From assembly GCA_035772405.1 (NCBI GenBank), contig JAYKKM010000011.1, positions 62,001 through 126,000 of the forward strand: a DNA stretch of 64,000 nucleotides, written 5' to 3'. Source of the stretch: Chrysogorgia sp. JL179-B06. Taxonomy: Eukaryota; Cnidaria; Anthozoa; Scleralcyonacea; Chrysogorgiidae. The notes beneath the pieces are model-generated. The model was not told where the DNA came from, searched no databases, and worked only from the letters and a program-made list of their open reading frames with translations. Numbering within the stretch: the first letter of the stretch is position 1; each line of letters starts with the position of its first letter. This document shows positions 31,539 through 43,925 of this stretch, piece by piece. Made by a program: the position numbers and the translations under genes.

Positions 31539-31850
31539 GGTCGAGGAAATATTGAGTATGTTGGTTTGGCAAAGAGTCTTGGTATGAAAGCTTTGGAAAC
31601 AGTAACATTTTGCATGACAAGGTTTATCAGTTCATCTTACCAACAGTGGGAGAATATCTATTCCAGTTATAAGGCATTATTGAAAGTAGAGTGGATGGTA
31701 AGGATGATAGTGAAGAGACAAAATACCAAGTGCGTGGCTAGGACTATGCAATCCAATCCGAGAAAAGGCGACTTTCGGAACTTCATGGGGATGCTGAGTT
31801 CAACGATTTCTTTGTAAGTGTCTGCCAATTGCCACATGTCATGAAATTAG

Positions 31851-33427
31851 TCAGTCTCCAGATTTGGACCACATAGCAGTATCATCGCCTACAGGAAACT
31901 GATGTATTGTGAGTTGCTGTCAAAAGTGAAGCGACCCAATTTTGTGAGCACAACCTTTGCTGTATTTGTTAATCAACAAATGCAATGTGCAGCAGATGTG
32001 AAGAGTGTGGTCCTTTATGGTTTTTTTTGTGAAGAGTGAAGTGACATCCCATAGCAATACAAACGTATTGCACAAGGTTGAGATTCGACAGCAGGTCAGT
32101 GAGAATCAGAAGATAAATCTGCATTTTAAGTAAAAACTAAAAGTATACCCATTTTTCCTGTTTTTATTCAGAAAACTATGAGCCAGCCATTGCAATATGA
32201 ACAAAGAGGTTCCATTTTCCCATTGTTTATTCAGTTACATCTGCACAGATGTCACAATGAAAAGTGCCCCACTTGTACATGGTACTGTACAGTGATGTGC
32301 TTGTCATATTGTGACATCCTCTGTATTTATAACTGAAAAGACAACAAAAAATAGAATAAATAGAATCTAAGAAAAAATAGATATAGAATAAATAGAATCT
32401 AAGAAAAAATAGAATCTAAGAAAAAATAGATATAGAATAAATAGAATCTAACAAAAAATAGAATCTAAGAAAACAATTCTAAAGCTTTATCAAAGCTTTC
32501 AAAAATAATCTTGTGTATTTTGATGTGATCCACGCATCTTATCCTCTAATAGATCATCGACAATGACCAATGAAAATGCACATAATACATGTGATCATAC
32601 AATTTACTGTAACTCTGCTATTGGTGGTTATATGTGTGTTGTTGTTTTATCAGCCTACAGGAGGCATTCTTTATATGGAACGTATGGCCCTAACAAAAAC
32701 TCTAATTGTTAGTACAACTCAAGTTGAGAGCTCTTCTTGCATTGAATAACTCAGGCTAACTTGGGAGGTATATTTCCTTTTAATGGCAAAAGGCAGATGA
32801 GTGCTATTGTGTTTAAGGATGGACACCAAACCCCCTTAGGAATTGGTAATTGTGAGTCAGTGATGTACTGTAGCTTTTTCTGAAAAGCTGCATTAGGGCA
32901 ATTTATACCCAAATGGCATAAAAGATAATTTAATTGCCCCAACAGGAACATCACAAACCAAAAGAAAGGCTGATCAGTACAGAATGTGTCAGTGTTGTCT
33001 TACTGTGCATGTGTGTGGGATTTGGTTGTACTATGACCATCAAACAAAAGAATGCTGGAAATGCAATTGATATACATGCACCTAGAATATACGCTCAAAG
33101 GTAGAGCTGAAGTAATTATGCATTGCACAGTACTTTTTATTGATGATGGTAGAAAATATGCCTATCATTTGTGTATATACATACAGTTTTAGAATGGAAT
33201 TTACATCCCAGTACTGGAAAGAGAGATGAGCTGGCCACATATTTGAAATTATCATTCACTTTAATATTTCTACTGTTTTGATTGGTTGATTTACCTGCAA
33301 ATAACTGCGTGCAAATATCGATTCAGCTGCAAATAGCTGGTGCAAATACTTTATTGAGCATGCGCACATGGAAAATGATTCGTCAGCTTGAATTGAAAAA
33401 TATCGTTTTCTCTTTTAAAAAGTAAAC
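31851..33427. other. Intergenic, mostly non-coding
   Basis: No gene recognised. Possible decayed continuation of the split transposase-like remnant up to about 32100. Confidence 0.4.
32345..32470 (+). repeat. A-rich tandem repeat (ATAGAATCTAAGAAAAA type)
   Basis: Units AAAAAATAGAATCTAAG and ATAGATATAGAATAAATAG alternate about four times. Confidence 0.85.
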
Positions 33428-34669
33428 ATGGCTCGTTTTGCAGAACTATCGGAAAGCGATTTGTCGTCTTTACTTGAGGAAAAGGACGCCGAAAACACAA
33501 AAAAGGCAACCAAAGTTGCTTTAAACCTATTTCGAGGGTATTTACAAGAAAAATGATTGAGTGAAGCTGAGCTATTGACGTCTAAAGTTAAACTTGCGAC
33601 GGTGCTGGGAAAGTTTTATGCAGAAGCCAGGAAGCAGGATGGAGGCCTTTACACAAAGGCTTCCTTGATGGCGATTCGTTTTAGTTTGCAACGATTCTTC
33701 AGCAAGCATTCAATAGATATCATCAAAGACCCAGAATTTCGCGAAGCTGATGCTATTTTTCAAGCCACACTTGTCAAGTTAAAGCGAGAGGGAAAGGCGA
33801 AAACACAACACAAACCGCCAATAAACAAAGACGATATGGAAAAGTTGTATCAAAGCGGCTTGTTTAATTTGAGCAGCCCCGAGACATTACAGAACAAGGT
33901 TTTCTTCGAAGTTATGCTATACTTTTGAAGAAGAGGTCGTCAAAATCTGAGAGACTTGAAAAAAGCTGATTTTTCAATCGAAACTGACCCGTCAAAGACG
34001 AAGTACGTTTGCAAAGTGAAAGACGAATTGACAAAGAACCGTCGCGAGAATGACGAGGCTCAAGAAACTCAAGTTATGTTTCCAACAGGCGGACCGCTTT
34101 GTCCAGTTTTATCGTTCGAGAAATATGTATCTCATCTGAATCCAAAGAACGAGTTCTTCTTTCAACGACCCAAAAGAATAGTTAACGAAAGCGATGGTGT
34201 TTGGTACGACAATATGGTTGTGGGTCAACGCACACTTGGCGACAAAATGAAGAAATTATCCGTGGATGCTGAGCTTTCCTGCAACTACACAAATCACTCA
34301 ATCCGAGCTACTACCATCACAGTGCTTGACGAGTGTGGATATGAAGCGCGACATACAATGGCTGTCTCGGGCCACAAAAGCGAGAACAACATTCGAAGTT
34401 ATGCAGCTAAAACAAGCCTTGGCAAGAAGAGGAAAATGTCTGAAGCCTTGTCCTTTTCAACAAATGAAAACAAGATGCTCTCCGAGTCTTTCCCAATCGG
34501 GGAATCAAGTACATGTCTGGCTACCTCCTCTCAATCAGAAGAAAATTTAGTGACACTTACTGATTCCCAAGAACGCTTTCTAAACGAAATAAACTTTCAG
34601 CAAATGTCTAACCAGCAACAAACGGTGAACAACTACAACAATTGCACGTTCAATTTTAGAAATGCTTAA
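33428..34669 (+). pseudogene. Crypton-type tyrosine recombinase with two in-frame TGA codons
   Basis: A single frame of 414 codons from an ATG at 33428 to a stop at 34669 is interrupted only by TGA at 33554-33556 and 33926-33928. The C-terminal half has tyrosine-recombinase features: NHSIRAT (HxxR), a downstream SGHKS and IRSYA that would supply the nucleophilic Tyr, followed by an NNYNNCTFNF-like tail. The N-terminal half is helical, as in the DNA-binding part of Cryptons and their domesticated relatives (KIAA1958, QRICH1, ZMYM2-4, DUF3504). The frame is otherwise intact, so inactivation is recent or the TGAs are read through. No introns are needed. Confidence 0.88.
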
Positions 34670-34853
34670 ATGTGATGTGATTGAGTTATAATAGTACATA
34701 CTGCTTAATTTTTTAAAAATCACGATGTTTGCGTAATATTTTTACGTTGAGTATATCAGTTTAAATTATACGTTTTTCATGTTGACTATTCCCGTATTTG
34801 TTATTAAACTTGCTACCCAAAAAAATTTACAAATACTAATCCGTGAATGATAA

Positions 34854-35004
34854 AACAATTATTGAACTCGGCTATCGCAAAATATCGTGATTTATCAGTG
34901 GCTCGCAGATCAATTATTTGCCTCTGCCTTCGGCATCGGCAAATAATTGATCTGCTCGCCACTGATAAATCACGATATTTTGCTCAACCTCGTCCAATAA
35001 TTGT
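34854..35004. repeat. Fold-back element downstream of the Crypton
   Basis: Arms of about 65 bp pair from ACAATTATTGAACTCGG on the left to the inverse CGTCCAATAATTGT on the right, including AAAATATCGTGATTTATCAG and GCAGATCAATTATTTGCC. The loop is TCTGCCTTCGGCATC. Same terminal sequence as the fold-back at 15808-15950. Confidence 0.9.
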
Positions 35005-35241
35005 ATATTAGTAATCATCAAAAGTGGAGGTAAGGTGTTAATTTTCTTTTTTCTTAAGTGTGATAACCTTTTGTAACAAGTGCAAATAAATGCAATTTCT
35101 AAGTGTTAAATATTTTACTCTTTGTACTGTAAAATATCAGTGTACATGCTCTGAAATCTGAAGCTTGAATTCCAAGTGGCACTAAAAGATCTAAGCAGTG
35201 CAATTCAATTCCTAGAAGAAAGAAAGAGGTATGTATATGAA

Positions 35242-37201
35242 CACGAACGTTGTCACTTGTTCAGGATGCTGGTACTGATAGTGGACGACTTTTTCAGATC
35301 GTTAACCATTTCCTCCATAGGAAACCCGAGAAGCTATATCCCGCATTTGATTCGTCCACAAGGTTAGCGAACCAGTTTGCATATTTCTTCAATGATAAAA
35401 TCACCAAGATCAAACAAGGACTGCAAAATTTATCGTCAAGTAATACCTTGTTTTTCTCCCAGCTGGATAATCTAAAGCTGACTTGTTGTCTGGATGAGTT
35501 CACTCCTACTACAATTGAGGAGCTATCTGATATTCTGAAAAAGACTAAATTAAAGTCTTGTGGGCTAGATCCTATACCAGCGAAGGTACTCTCTGCTCAC
35601 ATAGATGTGATTCTACCGATTGTCACGGATATCGTCAATTCATCTTTGGAAACTAGCTATGTTCCATCGTCCTTTAAGAAGGCTGCTCTACACCCGACTC
35701 TCAAAAATTCTGCAACGGACTATGAAGAATTTTCCAATTTTCGTCCGATTTCTAACTTAAAATTTATTTCGAAGATGACTGAAAAAGTGGTTGCTTTGCG
35801 TTTATTGCATTATCTTCGAAGCAATAGCCTCGAGGAACTGTATCAATCTGCCTATAAGCAATTTCATAGTTGTGAAACAGCACTTGTTCGTGTACAGAAT
35901 GACATTCTCCATGAGATAGATGGAAACTCGGGTGTCATACTGCTACTATTGGATCTATCAGCTGCGTTTGATACGGTGGATCATATGGTCTTGCTCCAAA
36001 GAATGTCCTCTAAATTTGGTATCAAGAGTGATGCATTAAACTGGTTCAGGTCCTACCTGTCTAATCGTTCCCAGACTGTATATGTTAATGGCGTTACTTC
36101 AGACAGCTATGATGTAGTTTGCGGTGTTCCCCAAGGATCAGTTTTAGGTCCTATCCTATATCTGATATACACATCACCAATAGGAGATATTTTACGATCT
36201 CATGACATGAAATTTCATCTATATGCCGATGACACTCAAATCTATGTTTCTTTTAATTATAAAGATCAGAATGACCTTGAGCAAGTCAAGTCGCGCGTGG
36301 AAGCCTGTCTGGTGGATATTATGAACTGGATGTCAGAGAATAAATTAATGCTTAACACTGACAAGACAGAACTTCTCATTTTGAGTTCAAAATTTCGGGC
36401 TGAGCCTGTATTCCCTGTGTTGACTGTGGGCTCCGATATAATTACTCCAACATCCCACGCTCGGAACATTGGTGTCACATTTGATAAATTTCTTACAATG
36501 TCTACACATATTAATAACATATGCAAGTCAGCATTTTACCACCTACGGAATATTGCTCGTGCTAGAAGATACCTGTCGTTTCATACTACCGAACAGCTCA
36601 TTCATGCTTTTGTGACTGTTAAACTAGATAATGCGAATGCATTGTTGTATGGTCTTCCTAAGGATCAGATTGGAAAGTTACAGCGTGTTCTAAACTCTGC
36701 AGCACGATTGTTAACCGGGTCCCACAAGTATAATCATATTACACCTATTTTAATGCAGTTGCATTGGCTACCAGTCGACCAACGGATTATCTATAAGATT
36801 ATTTTACTGACGTTTAAAGCATTAAATGGACTTGCTCCGCAATACATTGCAGATATGATCAGTCATTATGAACCTACTAGATGTCTTAGATCTTCTAAAG
36901 CTAACTTACTTAATGAACCAAGATTTAATGTAAATGGCTATGGTGGTAGAGCTTTTTACGCAAGTAGTCCTAGGTTATGGAATAAACTACCTGTCTCTAT
37001 TAGAGCATGTACAGATCTTTCGGAATTTAAGAGTAAGCTTAAGACCCACATGTTTAAAATAGCCTATGATTTATGAGATGTATATATATAATCTTAGTTT
37101 GTTATTTTTATCATAATTTTTTTTTAGATTAATGAATGTAAAGCGCTTAGATCTATGTGTTATAAGCGCTATATAAACTTGTAATAATAATAATAATAAT
37201 A
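35242..37201 (+). mobile_element. 5'-truncated CR1/Jockey/L2-like LINE
   Basis: The element begins abruptly within the linker before the reverse transcriptase, with no endonuclease, the usual result of incomplete reverse transcription. The 3' end has a GTAAAGCGCTTAGAT...AAGCGCTATATAAA hairpin and a (TAA)n tail at 37183-37201, typical of CR1/L2-group LINEs. Confidence 0.88.
35250..37076 (+). CDS. LINE ORF2 fragment: reverse transcriptase, uninterrupted
   Basis: About 600 codons stay open. Visible are the RT blocks: [29 protein letters not shown] (first catalytic Asp), [13 protein letters not shown], and YADDTQIY, the catalytic YxDD. A C-terminal region with [10 protein letters not shown] and NYLPV-like motifs common to Jockey/CR1 ORFs follows. 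All RT catalytic residues are present. The 5' truncation removes the endonuclease and any true start, so the copy cannot be autonomous. It lies in the same orientation as the Crypton, but I see no functional link. Confidence 0.92.
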   Translation: MSLVQDAGTDSGRLFQIVNHFLHRKPEKLYPAFDSSTRLANQFAYFFNDKITKIKQGLQNLSSSNTLFFSQLDNLKLTCCLDEFTPTTIEELSDILKKTKLKSCGLDPIPAKVLSAHIDVILPIVTDIVNSSLETSYVPSSFKKAALHPTLKNSATDYEEFSNFRPISNLKFISKMTEKVVALRLLHYLRSNSLEELYQSAYKQFHSCETALVRVQNDILHEIDGNSGVILLLLDLSAAFDTVDHMVLLQRMSSKFGIKSDALNWFRSYLSNRSQTVYVNGVTSDSYDVVCGVPQGSVLGPILYLIYTSPIGDILRSHDMKFHLYADDTQIYVSFNYKDQNDLEQVKSRVEACLVDIMNWMSENKLMLNTDKTELLILSSKFRAEPVFPVLTVGSDIITPTSHARNIGVTFDKFLTMSTHINNICKSAFYHLRNIARARRYLSFHTTEQLIHAFVTVKLDNANALLYGLPKDQIGKLQRVLNSAARLLTGSHKYNHITPILMQLHWLPVDQRIIYKIILLTFKALNGLAPQYIADMISHYEPTRCLRSSKANLLNEPRFNVNGYGGRAFYASSPRLWNKLPVSIRACTDLSEFKSKLKTHMFKIAYDL

Positions 37202-38248
37202 AATTACAACGGTGTACATATAATTATAATAAATTATTATATAATCATTATAATCACTGGTAACAGAATGCCTTCATCAAGTAACATGTACACTGCATTT
37301 CATTGTTTTTAAACAATTTCTAAACATTCTCATCAATGTTCAATTGTTCTGGACAAATATACATGTAGCTTTTAGCCATCTTATCCGGAATGACTCTCTA
37401 CAAGTGTGGTTTATAAGCATTATTCTTGTCAATTACAAGTAAACCTGATGGTTAATCCTATCCTGGTGGTTAATCCAGAAGGCCAATAATATATGACCAT
37501 CACTTAAGGAATGTCAGTGAAAATAACTTTGGTTATGTCTTGTTGATGTTTCTCTCCTATAACTGCTATTCTCACATTCATAATTATTTCACTAGAACCG
37601 AAACCTATCCATCTGTATGATTGTGTGTTCAACAATGTAATGCTTCCTGTACACTTTATAGGACAAAAGCTAAATGTAGACTAAATACTTAATGTACTAT
37701 AATAATTATTCTTAATCTTGTTTACTATCTACCAAACTTAAATGTGCCAACATCTTGAATATTAAGGCAAGTCATATACAACATAATATATATAGTTTGC
37801 TATGTTTATAGTGTACTTAACTCTGTCTAATGGACAAGCAAGGAAGGGAATCAAGAATTAAGAAATTATCATAAAAAATCACTCAAATAATAATTTACCA
37901 TAATTTTTAGGGTCATCAAAACATATATCCTGTATTAATTAATTGAATGATTTATATACTATATGTATAATAGTGTAAGTTTCATATGGTGTATACGCAA
38001 TTGTTAATTGTCATTAGCATTTATGACATCTTGATCCAGTAATTGCTTGTACAAACAGTGAACAAGAGTGTTTATATGTTTGTATTCCTTACTGTGGTGC
38101 ATTCAATACAATATTATGTGTAATGTGTATGAGTGAAGGTATTTACTATTGCACATTATATTACTGTAAAGTAATGAGAGATTGGTTGGACAGATGAGAT
38201 TGAGAGTAGAAAGGAAAGTGAGTGATGATTCTTTATAATATCCTTTAG
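37202..38248. other. Intergenic, no supported gene
   Basis: AT-rich sequence. No repeat or motif recognised. Confidence 0.4.
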
Positions 38249-39398
38249 GTATATTGTACATAAAATGAAATCAAAAACATTTCTTGTGAGTGAATTAGAT
38301 GATGGAAATGTATGCCCTTCATGTCCAAAGGTAACTAAAATAATGTCATTAATTTAAAATTACTTGTATGCTGCCATTTCCATGACATATGCTGTAAAAT
38401 CAACAATATTGGTATATACTTGACATAAACTTCTTATAAAAAGCCCCAGCCTAGCCTTCCCATTTTGAAATGCATTTAAATTTCCATATATATAAGTACA
38501 TGTACCAGTATGTAAGCCCTCTCTGAAAATAAGCCTATAAAATTACTGTTATTAATTTTTGTATACAATAGCTGTTACTACCTCTGCTACTTGAAGAAGT
38601 CGTTTGTGAAGATGAGATGTCTTCCTGTGGATATGAGAATAATGGGGCTCAGGGCGTGTTTTGGTAATGCGTGGAGAGAATGCCTGTGCTGCCCAAACTC
38701 TACAAAGAGTGGAATAATGGCAATGTATAATATATTATGAAAATTTCTGGCTGGCCTGACCATGTTCCAATAGCTCAGTGGTCAGAACACCAATGCATTA
38801 ATTCAGAGACCTGATTTGATTACCAGTTGCTTGGGCCTTTTTGGGCCAGATTTTTCATATACCATAATTGATGTGAACAGCTGTAGATACCAGGTTCCAT
38901 AGTTTGAACATCCACCAATGGTAGCCAGTAGCATTGACTATAGCCTGTAATTAGCAATGGTTGATTATTTGCATAGCAGCATTGAATGGCAATAGAATGT
39001 TTTGGTTGCTGGTACTTTAATGGCAGTTACTGGCTATACAGGTTTTACTGTGTTTTGCTGTAAAATGTCTTGAATGCAATAAGTATAAGACATATAATAC
39101 AAATTTGAATTTGTGGTCATAGTAACATACATTGATTTTGGTTAATTTGTAATTTACAGTATTGTACTGTACATTAATTTTGGTTACAAGTAATTGTGGT
39201 TGTTGGCTAATATAGGATGCAGAAACAATTTGCGATTCAATTGACTCAGTTTTTATTTGCCGTAAAAAAGCAGCTGGGTCAAGTGCACGTCCTCCTCTTT
39301 TTGGGAGGTAAAGTTCTGTGATCAAGAAGCTGTTGACTCGTTTGTTCAAAACTGATGAACAGAGAAACCCAAACATTAGTGTTTTGGCAAATACCCAG
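38249..39398 (+). pseudogene. KDZ-type transposase remnant
   Basis: Two exon-like blocks with splice signals lie on the plus strand. 38249-38330 follows CCTTTAG, encodes TFLVSELDDGNVCPSCPK, and ends at a GTAACT donor. 39216-39398 follows TATAG, encodes CRKKAAGSSARPPLFG and, after a frame change, FCDQEAVDSFVQN, ending at a GTGAGA donor. A CPSCPK block followed by RKKxAG is the pattern I associate with KDZ transposases. The exon between them and both ends are missing or unrecognised. It is non-functional as it stands. Confidence 0.5.
38765..38830 (+). repeat. tRNA-derived SINE-like segment
   Basis: A-box TAGCTCAGTGG (38771-38781) and a weak B-box GATTTGATTAC (about 38813-38823). No acceptor stem, so it is not a functional tRNA. 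Confidence 0.45.
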
Positions 39399-39732
39399 GT
39401 GAGAATGTTTCATAGTATGTAGAATTGCATAGTAACTGGCTTGACCTGCACAACAAGTCTCAAAAGGCTTTCCTGGTGTCACGATATACATTATGCATTA
39501 ATAAAACATTGAAGCAGGTTAAACAATTCCAAACCCTTGTATATAAATAGGCTCTAAATGCTTATGGAAATTTAATAAAAATAATTTATATAAGGATAAT
39601 TAGCTTTATCATTTTCCTTGTTTACACCCCATTATTTGTTTATTTGTTTTAAGAATGTGATAACGTTTTAGCTGGCAATACTGTGCACTTGTTCAAGGTT
39701 TGCAGCTTTAAGTGAGACTGCCATTTTATAGG

Positions 39733-41011
39733 TTATTTAATTCTGCGAATGTAACAGTGTGCTAGTTTAGGATCAAAGTCCATTGCATACTCTAGAATGT
39801 GTGGCATTTTAGATGCAACTGCTAACACCGCTTCACATTCTTTCACATCATAGGCATCGTAATAACCGTCTGACACTGCTAATTTCACCATCCCATCAGA
39901 TGAACTACCACAATGTAATCTTACAAGTGCAACAGCATTAAATACTTGCAGGACTGCCAAAGAATGATCAGATACCACGAAATTGACTCTTGTATCTAGA
40001 GACGTCAATATATCTGATACAAGGCGTTTGTGTGGTCTTCTCTAACATCGATTTCATCTCGCATTTCCCAAGTAAATCGACTATTTGGCCTTGCTGTTGC
40101 TTCTCTCCCAGCATCTTTTATTACCAGCCAACCCTTCAACACCTTTGTAGTGCCGACCGGGCTTAATGGCTCCAGTTTTCTCCAATCGCGCAAAAGCTGT
40201 TGCAGAACCACTAGAAGCTTTCTCTAATTCCGCCTTTACTGTTGGCCACCATATGTTCAGCTTCCAAATAGGCGCATCGAGCGACTGGATCAGCAGATCA
40301 GTGACAAAATTCGATCCAGCGATCATGTACTGCAGCTCTTCATTCTCATCTCTGTTTGGATGAAACTTTTCGAATCCTTTCCAGAATGAGTCGTAGCTCT
40401 TCTCGACCTTTAGCCATTGCTCATAGGACGAGCTTACAAATTGTTGAGAAGAGTGGGTGACAGGTCTGTGGCCAGAATCATCTACGAGTTGTAGGAAGGC
40501 CATGTGACAGGATGGTATTGAAGACATTGCACCTCTTCACAAATCTTTGGAATGTGGTGCCACTAGGTGATTGTGAATCCTTCACTCCGACAATTGCTAG
40601 ATTCAGGATATGAGCGGGACCCCACGTTACAGGTTACGCCAGATGATCACCTTCAGTTTCCACGATATCCAAAGCCTCCACCAACTTCACGCGAAATCCA
40701 CTTGCCTGGTATGGACCATCTACCGCAACGCCACAGAGCCTCAAAACCACCTCCCTTGAAAAATTCTCATTGATAGCTCCGATCAGTTGTTCTGCAAGCA
40801 AATCACACGAGGCTTGTTCAAATTCTGTGTATACACTTGGAGGAGAAACAGGAATGAGGGAAGGAATACCAGTTTCGTTGTGGGCTACAATGAGAGTGGC
40901 TTGATTTGTTGTTTGAGATCGGGTGGCTTTATCCATTGTGGCCCATATATGGGGTGGTGATAGGGTTAATGCAAGTCGTTGGTTCAACCAGGAATTGATC
41001 CTACTGTTCAC
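39733..41011 (-). pseudogene. Transposase-like gene remnant, frame-shifted
   Basis: Minus-strand blocks in order: 40634-41011 (IWATMDKATRSQTTNQAT, VAVDGPYQASGFR), a block near 40545-40620 reading AHILNLAIVGVKDSQSPSG then RFVKRCNVFNT, 40081-40527 (QFVSSSYEQW, MIAGSNFVTDLL, APIWKLNIWWP), and 39733-40211. Frame changes and stops separate them. The ATMDK...DGPYQ...HxLNLA order suggests an RNase-H-type transposase of hAT style. It shares the SSSYxQW block with the remnant split at 28-31 kb. Confidence 0.5.
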
Positions 41012-43069
41012 CGTTTTTTCTAAGCAATAGAGAATGTAACGTTTGATTCTGGCCGTTGATCAGCAAACGGGTGGTTACCTTCTTCAAAAGAATCCCAGTG
41101 CCAAGTGTACCATTGCTTGAAGAATTGACGATTCGCTGGGCTTGGAATGGGGTGAGGCCACTAAGAGTTGGCAGCCAGATACACTATATATTTTGACCTG
41201 AACAAAGACCATGTGCCCAGTGGCCGCGCCAGGGTATGAGAAGTGGGGGGACAATGCGAAGGCGCTAGCACTAGGCAGACCGCCCCCCGAAACATTTTGG
41301 TAATCTAGAGTCTCTGAAATGCCATTTCCTGCATTTCGGGGGAGATTTTACGGAATTTTGAAAATTATGAAACGTCATAAAAAAACACTAAAAACTACAT
41401 ATTTTTATGGGATATTTCATGGATAATTACTAGATACTGTCAAAAAATTAAGAGAGATATCTAACAGTGCCATTCTATAATCTGTCCCATGGCAGGTAAA
41501 AAAAAATACCCCCCAAACTTTTCTCCTCGAATTTGGACGAATTTAAAAATCGACCTTGGAGAGAACTGGGGCGACGTGTCCTCCCCGTGCGCCACTACTG
41601 AATGTGCCAGCCGATTTCTTGTGATCGGACATCCAACTTGATGGAAGACGCCACATCGTATTTGCAACAGAAAATATGCTGAATCTACCAACAAGATCAA
41701 AGACATATACGTAGATGGAACGTTAAAAGTTGTCAAAGCTCCCTTCCCTGGTGCGACTCCATGAGCAGGCACAGCTCGTTGACATAAGTTAATTTAGTGT
41801 CAGAAAAGAAACTTAAAACAAAGTCAATGCAAGCAGTACCACCAAGTGCAACAGCTTTGCAGCAGCTTCTACGCAGGTGTGTGCATCTTATCTGCCAAGC
41901 TACGAATGATATATTAACTATTTATGTGACTAAATATTTTACTAAATATCCTGTCTAGTATTGTATATATAATAGTATTTTTAACTCCTTCATATTGAAC
42001 TAATTGATACGATTATGCAATGCAACACTATGATTTTCCTTCCTTATTTCTGCTGATTTTAATTAACGTTTATCTTTGAAAATTTTGAAATTGAAAAGCG
42101 TAAATTTATATCAGTGGTGCATCGAGGACGTTTCGACTTGAGTCGGCGACGTTTTGACTGGTAAGCACAACGTATACGTCCTAGACGAATTTAACTCTTC
42201 AGACGAATTTAAGTAAGTAAATGTCTAATCAGTGAAATATTCTAAAATAGTAATGCTAATTCTCGTTTTAAATTACTAAAGATAGTTGTCAAACTGTTGA
42301 CGCAATGACGATCGAAATACTTTTTTTCCAAATGATTTGTGAATGTTCACAGTAACGATCATCACCTGTCCCATACAATAGGAAAGCTATGAATGTGTTT
42401 AAATTATACAAACTGTCTCTTATAGAATCATCAAGCTGCTAGTATGAATGTGGCAGAAGACGAGAAAGATGACTTCTGAGAGCATTTTACTGATATATGT
42501 AGGTATGTAGGTAGAACTACCCAAAGGTTGGTAGATCGAATTAAACAGCATGTGCCTTCAGTCATTCGAAACAAAACTACTTCCACTCGCCAACAACCAA
42601 CACGGCAGTGTCGTAATAAATAAACAGTTAGTTGTGACTCAGCCATCGCAAGACATCTTTTGTCTAATGCGCATTAATGTGCTGAATCCTATTCAGACAA
42701 TGAATTTAGAATTCTTAATAAATGCTGCTCATTGTTCCAACTAAAGGGATCGAACCATTTTAATTAAGTTCCTTAATCCAATATTATGCATACAAAAGGA
42801 CTTTGTTTTCAGTCTGTCACTATTTTAAGTATCACTTCCCTATTGGAGTGACATCAAACCTCTTTCTCTACAGTTGATAAGTTGTCTGCCGAAATGCATC
42901 ATGCTCTTTTATTTTAAGCCTATTTATTTCTCAAATCTTTAAACAGTTCTTCTAAGAACTCATTTCTTTTTCTCACCCTTTGCTCCAATATTACGCCATT
43001 ATTAGATTTCGGTAAATGTGTTTATAAATAAGCAGTTTAGTTTTCAGAACGTTCTGAACTTATTACCAA
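41012..43069. other. Intergenic with transposon-end fragments
   Basis: Two hAT-like terminal fragments: CAGTGGCCGCGCCAGGG near 41218 and CAGTAGTGGCGCACGGGGAGG (minus strand) near 41575-41600. No gene was recognised. Confidence 0.4.
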
Positions 43070-43273
43070 TCACCATGTACGTGGCGGCAAGTACTTGTGC
43101 AACGACTTTTTCCCCATAGCAATAGCATCAATTATCTCATTCTGAATCTGTGTAGATGTGTACTTATTTCTTGATTTCTTGCTGGCTAGATGGGGGGCCA
43201 TATTAGGGAAGTGTCTCGCAATCAATTTGAGCAGTTCCAAGTAATTATCACTATTCTCAAATGATGTCGTCAA
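43070..43273 (-). pseudogene. hAT transposase fragment (DUF4371 class)
   Basis: The minus strand encodes YLELLKLIARHFPNM followed by TSTQIQNEIIDAIA, a segment found just before the catalytic block of ZMYM1-type hAT transposases. Only this part is visible. Confidence 0.55.
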
Positions 43274-43384
43274 ATCTTCCAGGCTTTCGAAGAAAAAATA
43301 TGGTCAAGAACTTGCAGCATTTTCTCTTTTGAATTAATGTCTTTTCCAATCAATCATTTGTCCAACGAAATAACCGATGCTCAA

Positions 43385-43535
43385 ATGATTTCCAATGTAC
43401 AAGACTGATGCAGTGGAGAACTGAATTTTCATGCTTGTTAATTTTCTCTAAGCAACGTTATTTTTTGTAAACCACATCTTTAGGGAATACCCCCATCTTC
43501 AGGTTTACATCGACCAATTGCTGGTAATTGCTCTT
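43385..43535 (+). repeat. Diverged duplicate segment, copy 1
   Basis: About 130-150 bp with blocks AAGACTGATGCAGTGGAGAA, TTTTCTCTAAGCAACG and ATCTTCAGGTTTACA is repeated in the same orientation at 46043-46205. Confidence 0.75.
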
Positions 43536-43925
43536 TCACAAGTTTTCCCTTCCATGGACTGTTCAGTAGCAGAAATGTCAAATTCACATTGCTTTTTACT
43601 TTTGGATGAATTGGTAGTGGTACATTCAAAATCATTTCATTGTGCTACTTTTGTCAAAGGTCATTTGGCACACAGAACGTTGTACCTTTTTTCGTTTGGT
43701 CTTACCTGCTATGCTGAATGCGAGACGGTTTACAGTTTGGTTTCCGGTGGAAACTATCCAGCAACTGGCTACTTAAAAAGAGGTGATAAACTGAGTATTA
43801 AAGCTATCAAGTATATCACTTTAGTTTTGCAGAACAAAATAAACAGCTTAGTCGCTTCATTTCCTGTGCTCTGGAATAGAAAACTAGACATGGACAACCC
43901 AGAGCCAGAATGGAGAACAATTTAA
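43518..43925 (+). CDS. Unrecognised open frame, 135 codons
   Basis: An open frame with a hydrophobic, cysteine-containing N-terminal half and a basic C-terminal half ending in DNPEPEWRTI. It begins at a TTG-type codon and no upstream ATG was seen, so if real it is an exon. It overlaps the end of the duplicated segment at 43385-43535, whose second copy precedes the spliced gene at 46.3 kb. Function unknown, possibly chance. Confidence 0.25.
   Translation: MLVIALSQVFPSMDCSVAEMSNSHCFLLLDELVVVHSKSFHCATFVKGHLAHRTLYLFSFGLTCYAECETVYSLVSGGNYPATGYLKRGDKLSIKAIKYITLVLQNKINSLVASFPVLWNRKLDMDNPEPEWRTI

Larger units (their letters stand above)
28115..31850 (+). pseudogene. Transposase-like gene remnant split by a hAT insertion
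   Basis: Blocks at about 28118-28299 and 31531-31850 read into each other when the inserted hAT and one copy of its duplication are ignored. They contain an RLLKRLIKRSNRL segment before the insertion and LAKSLGMKALETV plus RFISSSYQQW after it. The SSSYxQW block recurs in the minus-strand remnant at 39733-41011, so both belong to one repeat family. Stops and frame changes are present. The exact superfamily is uncertain. Confidence 0.45.
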
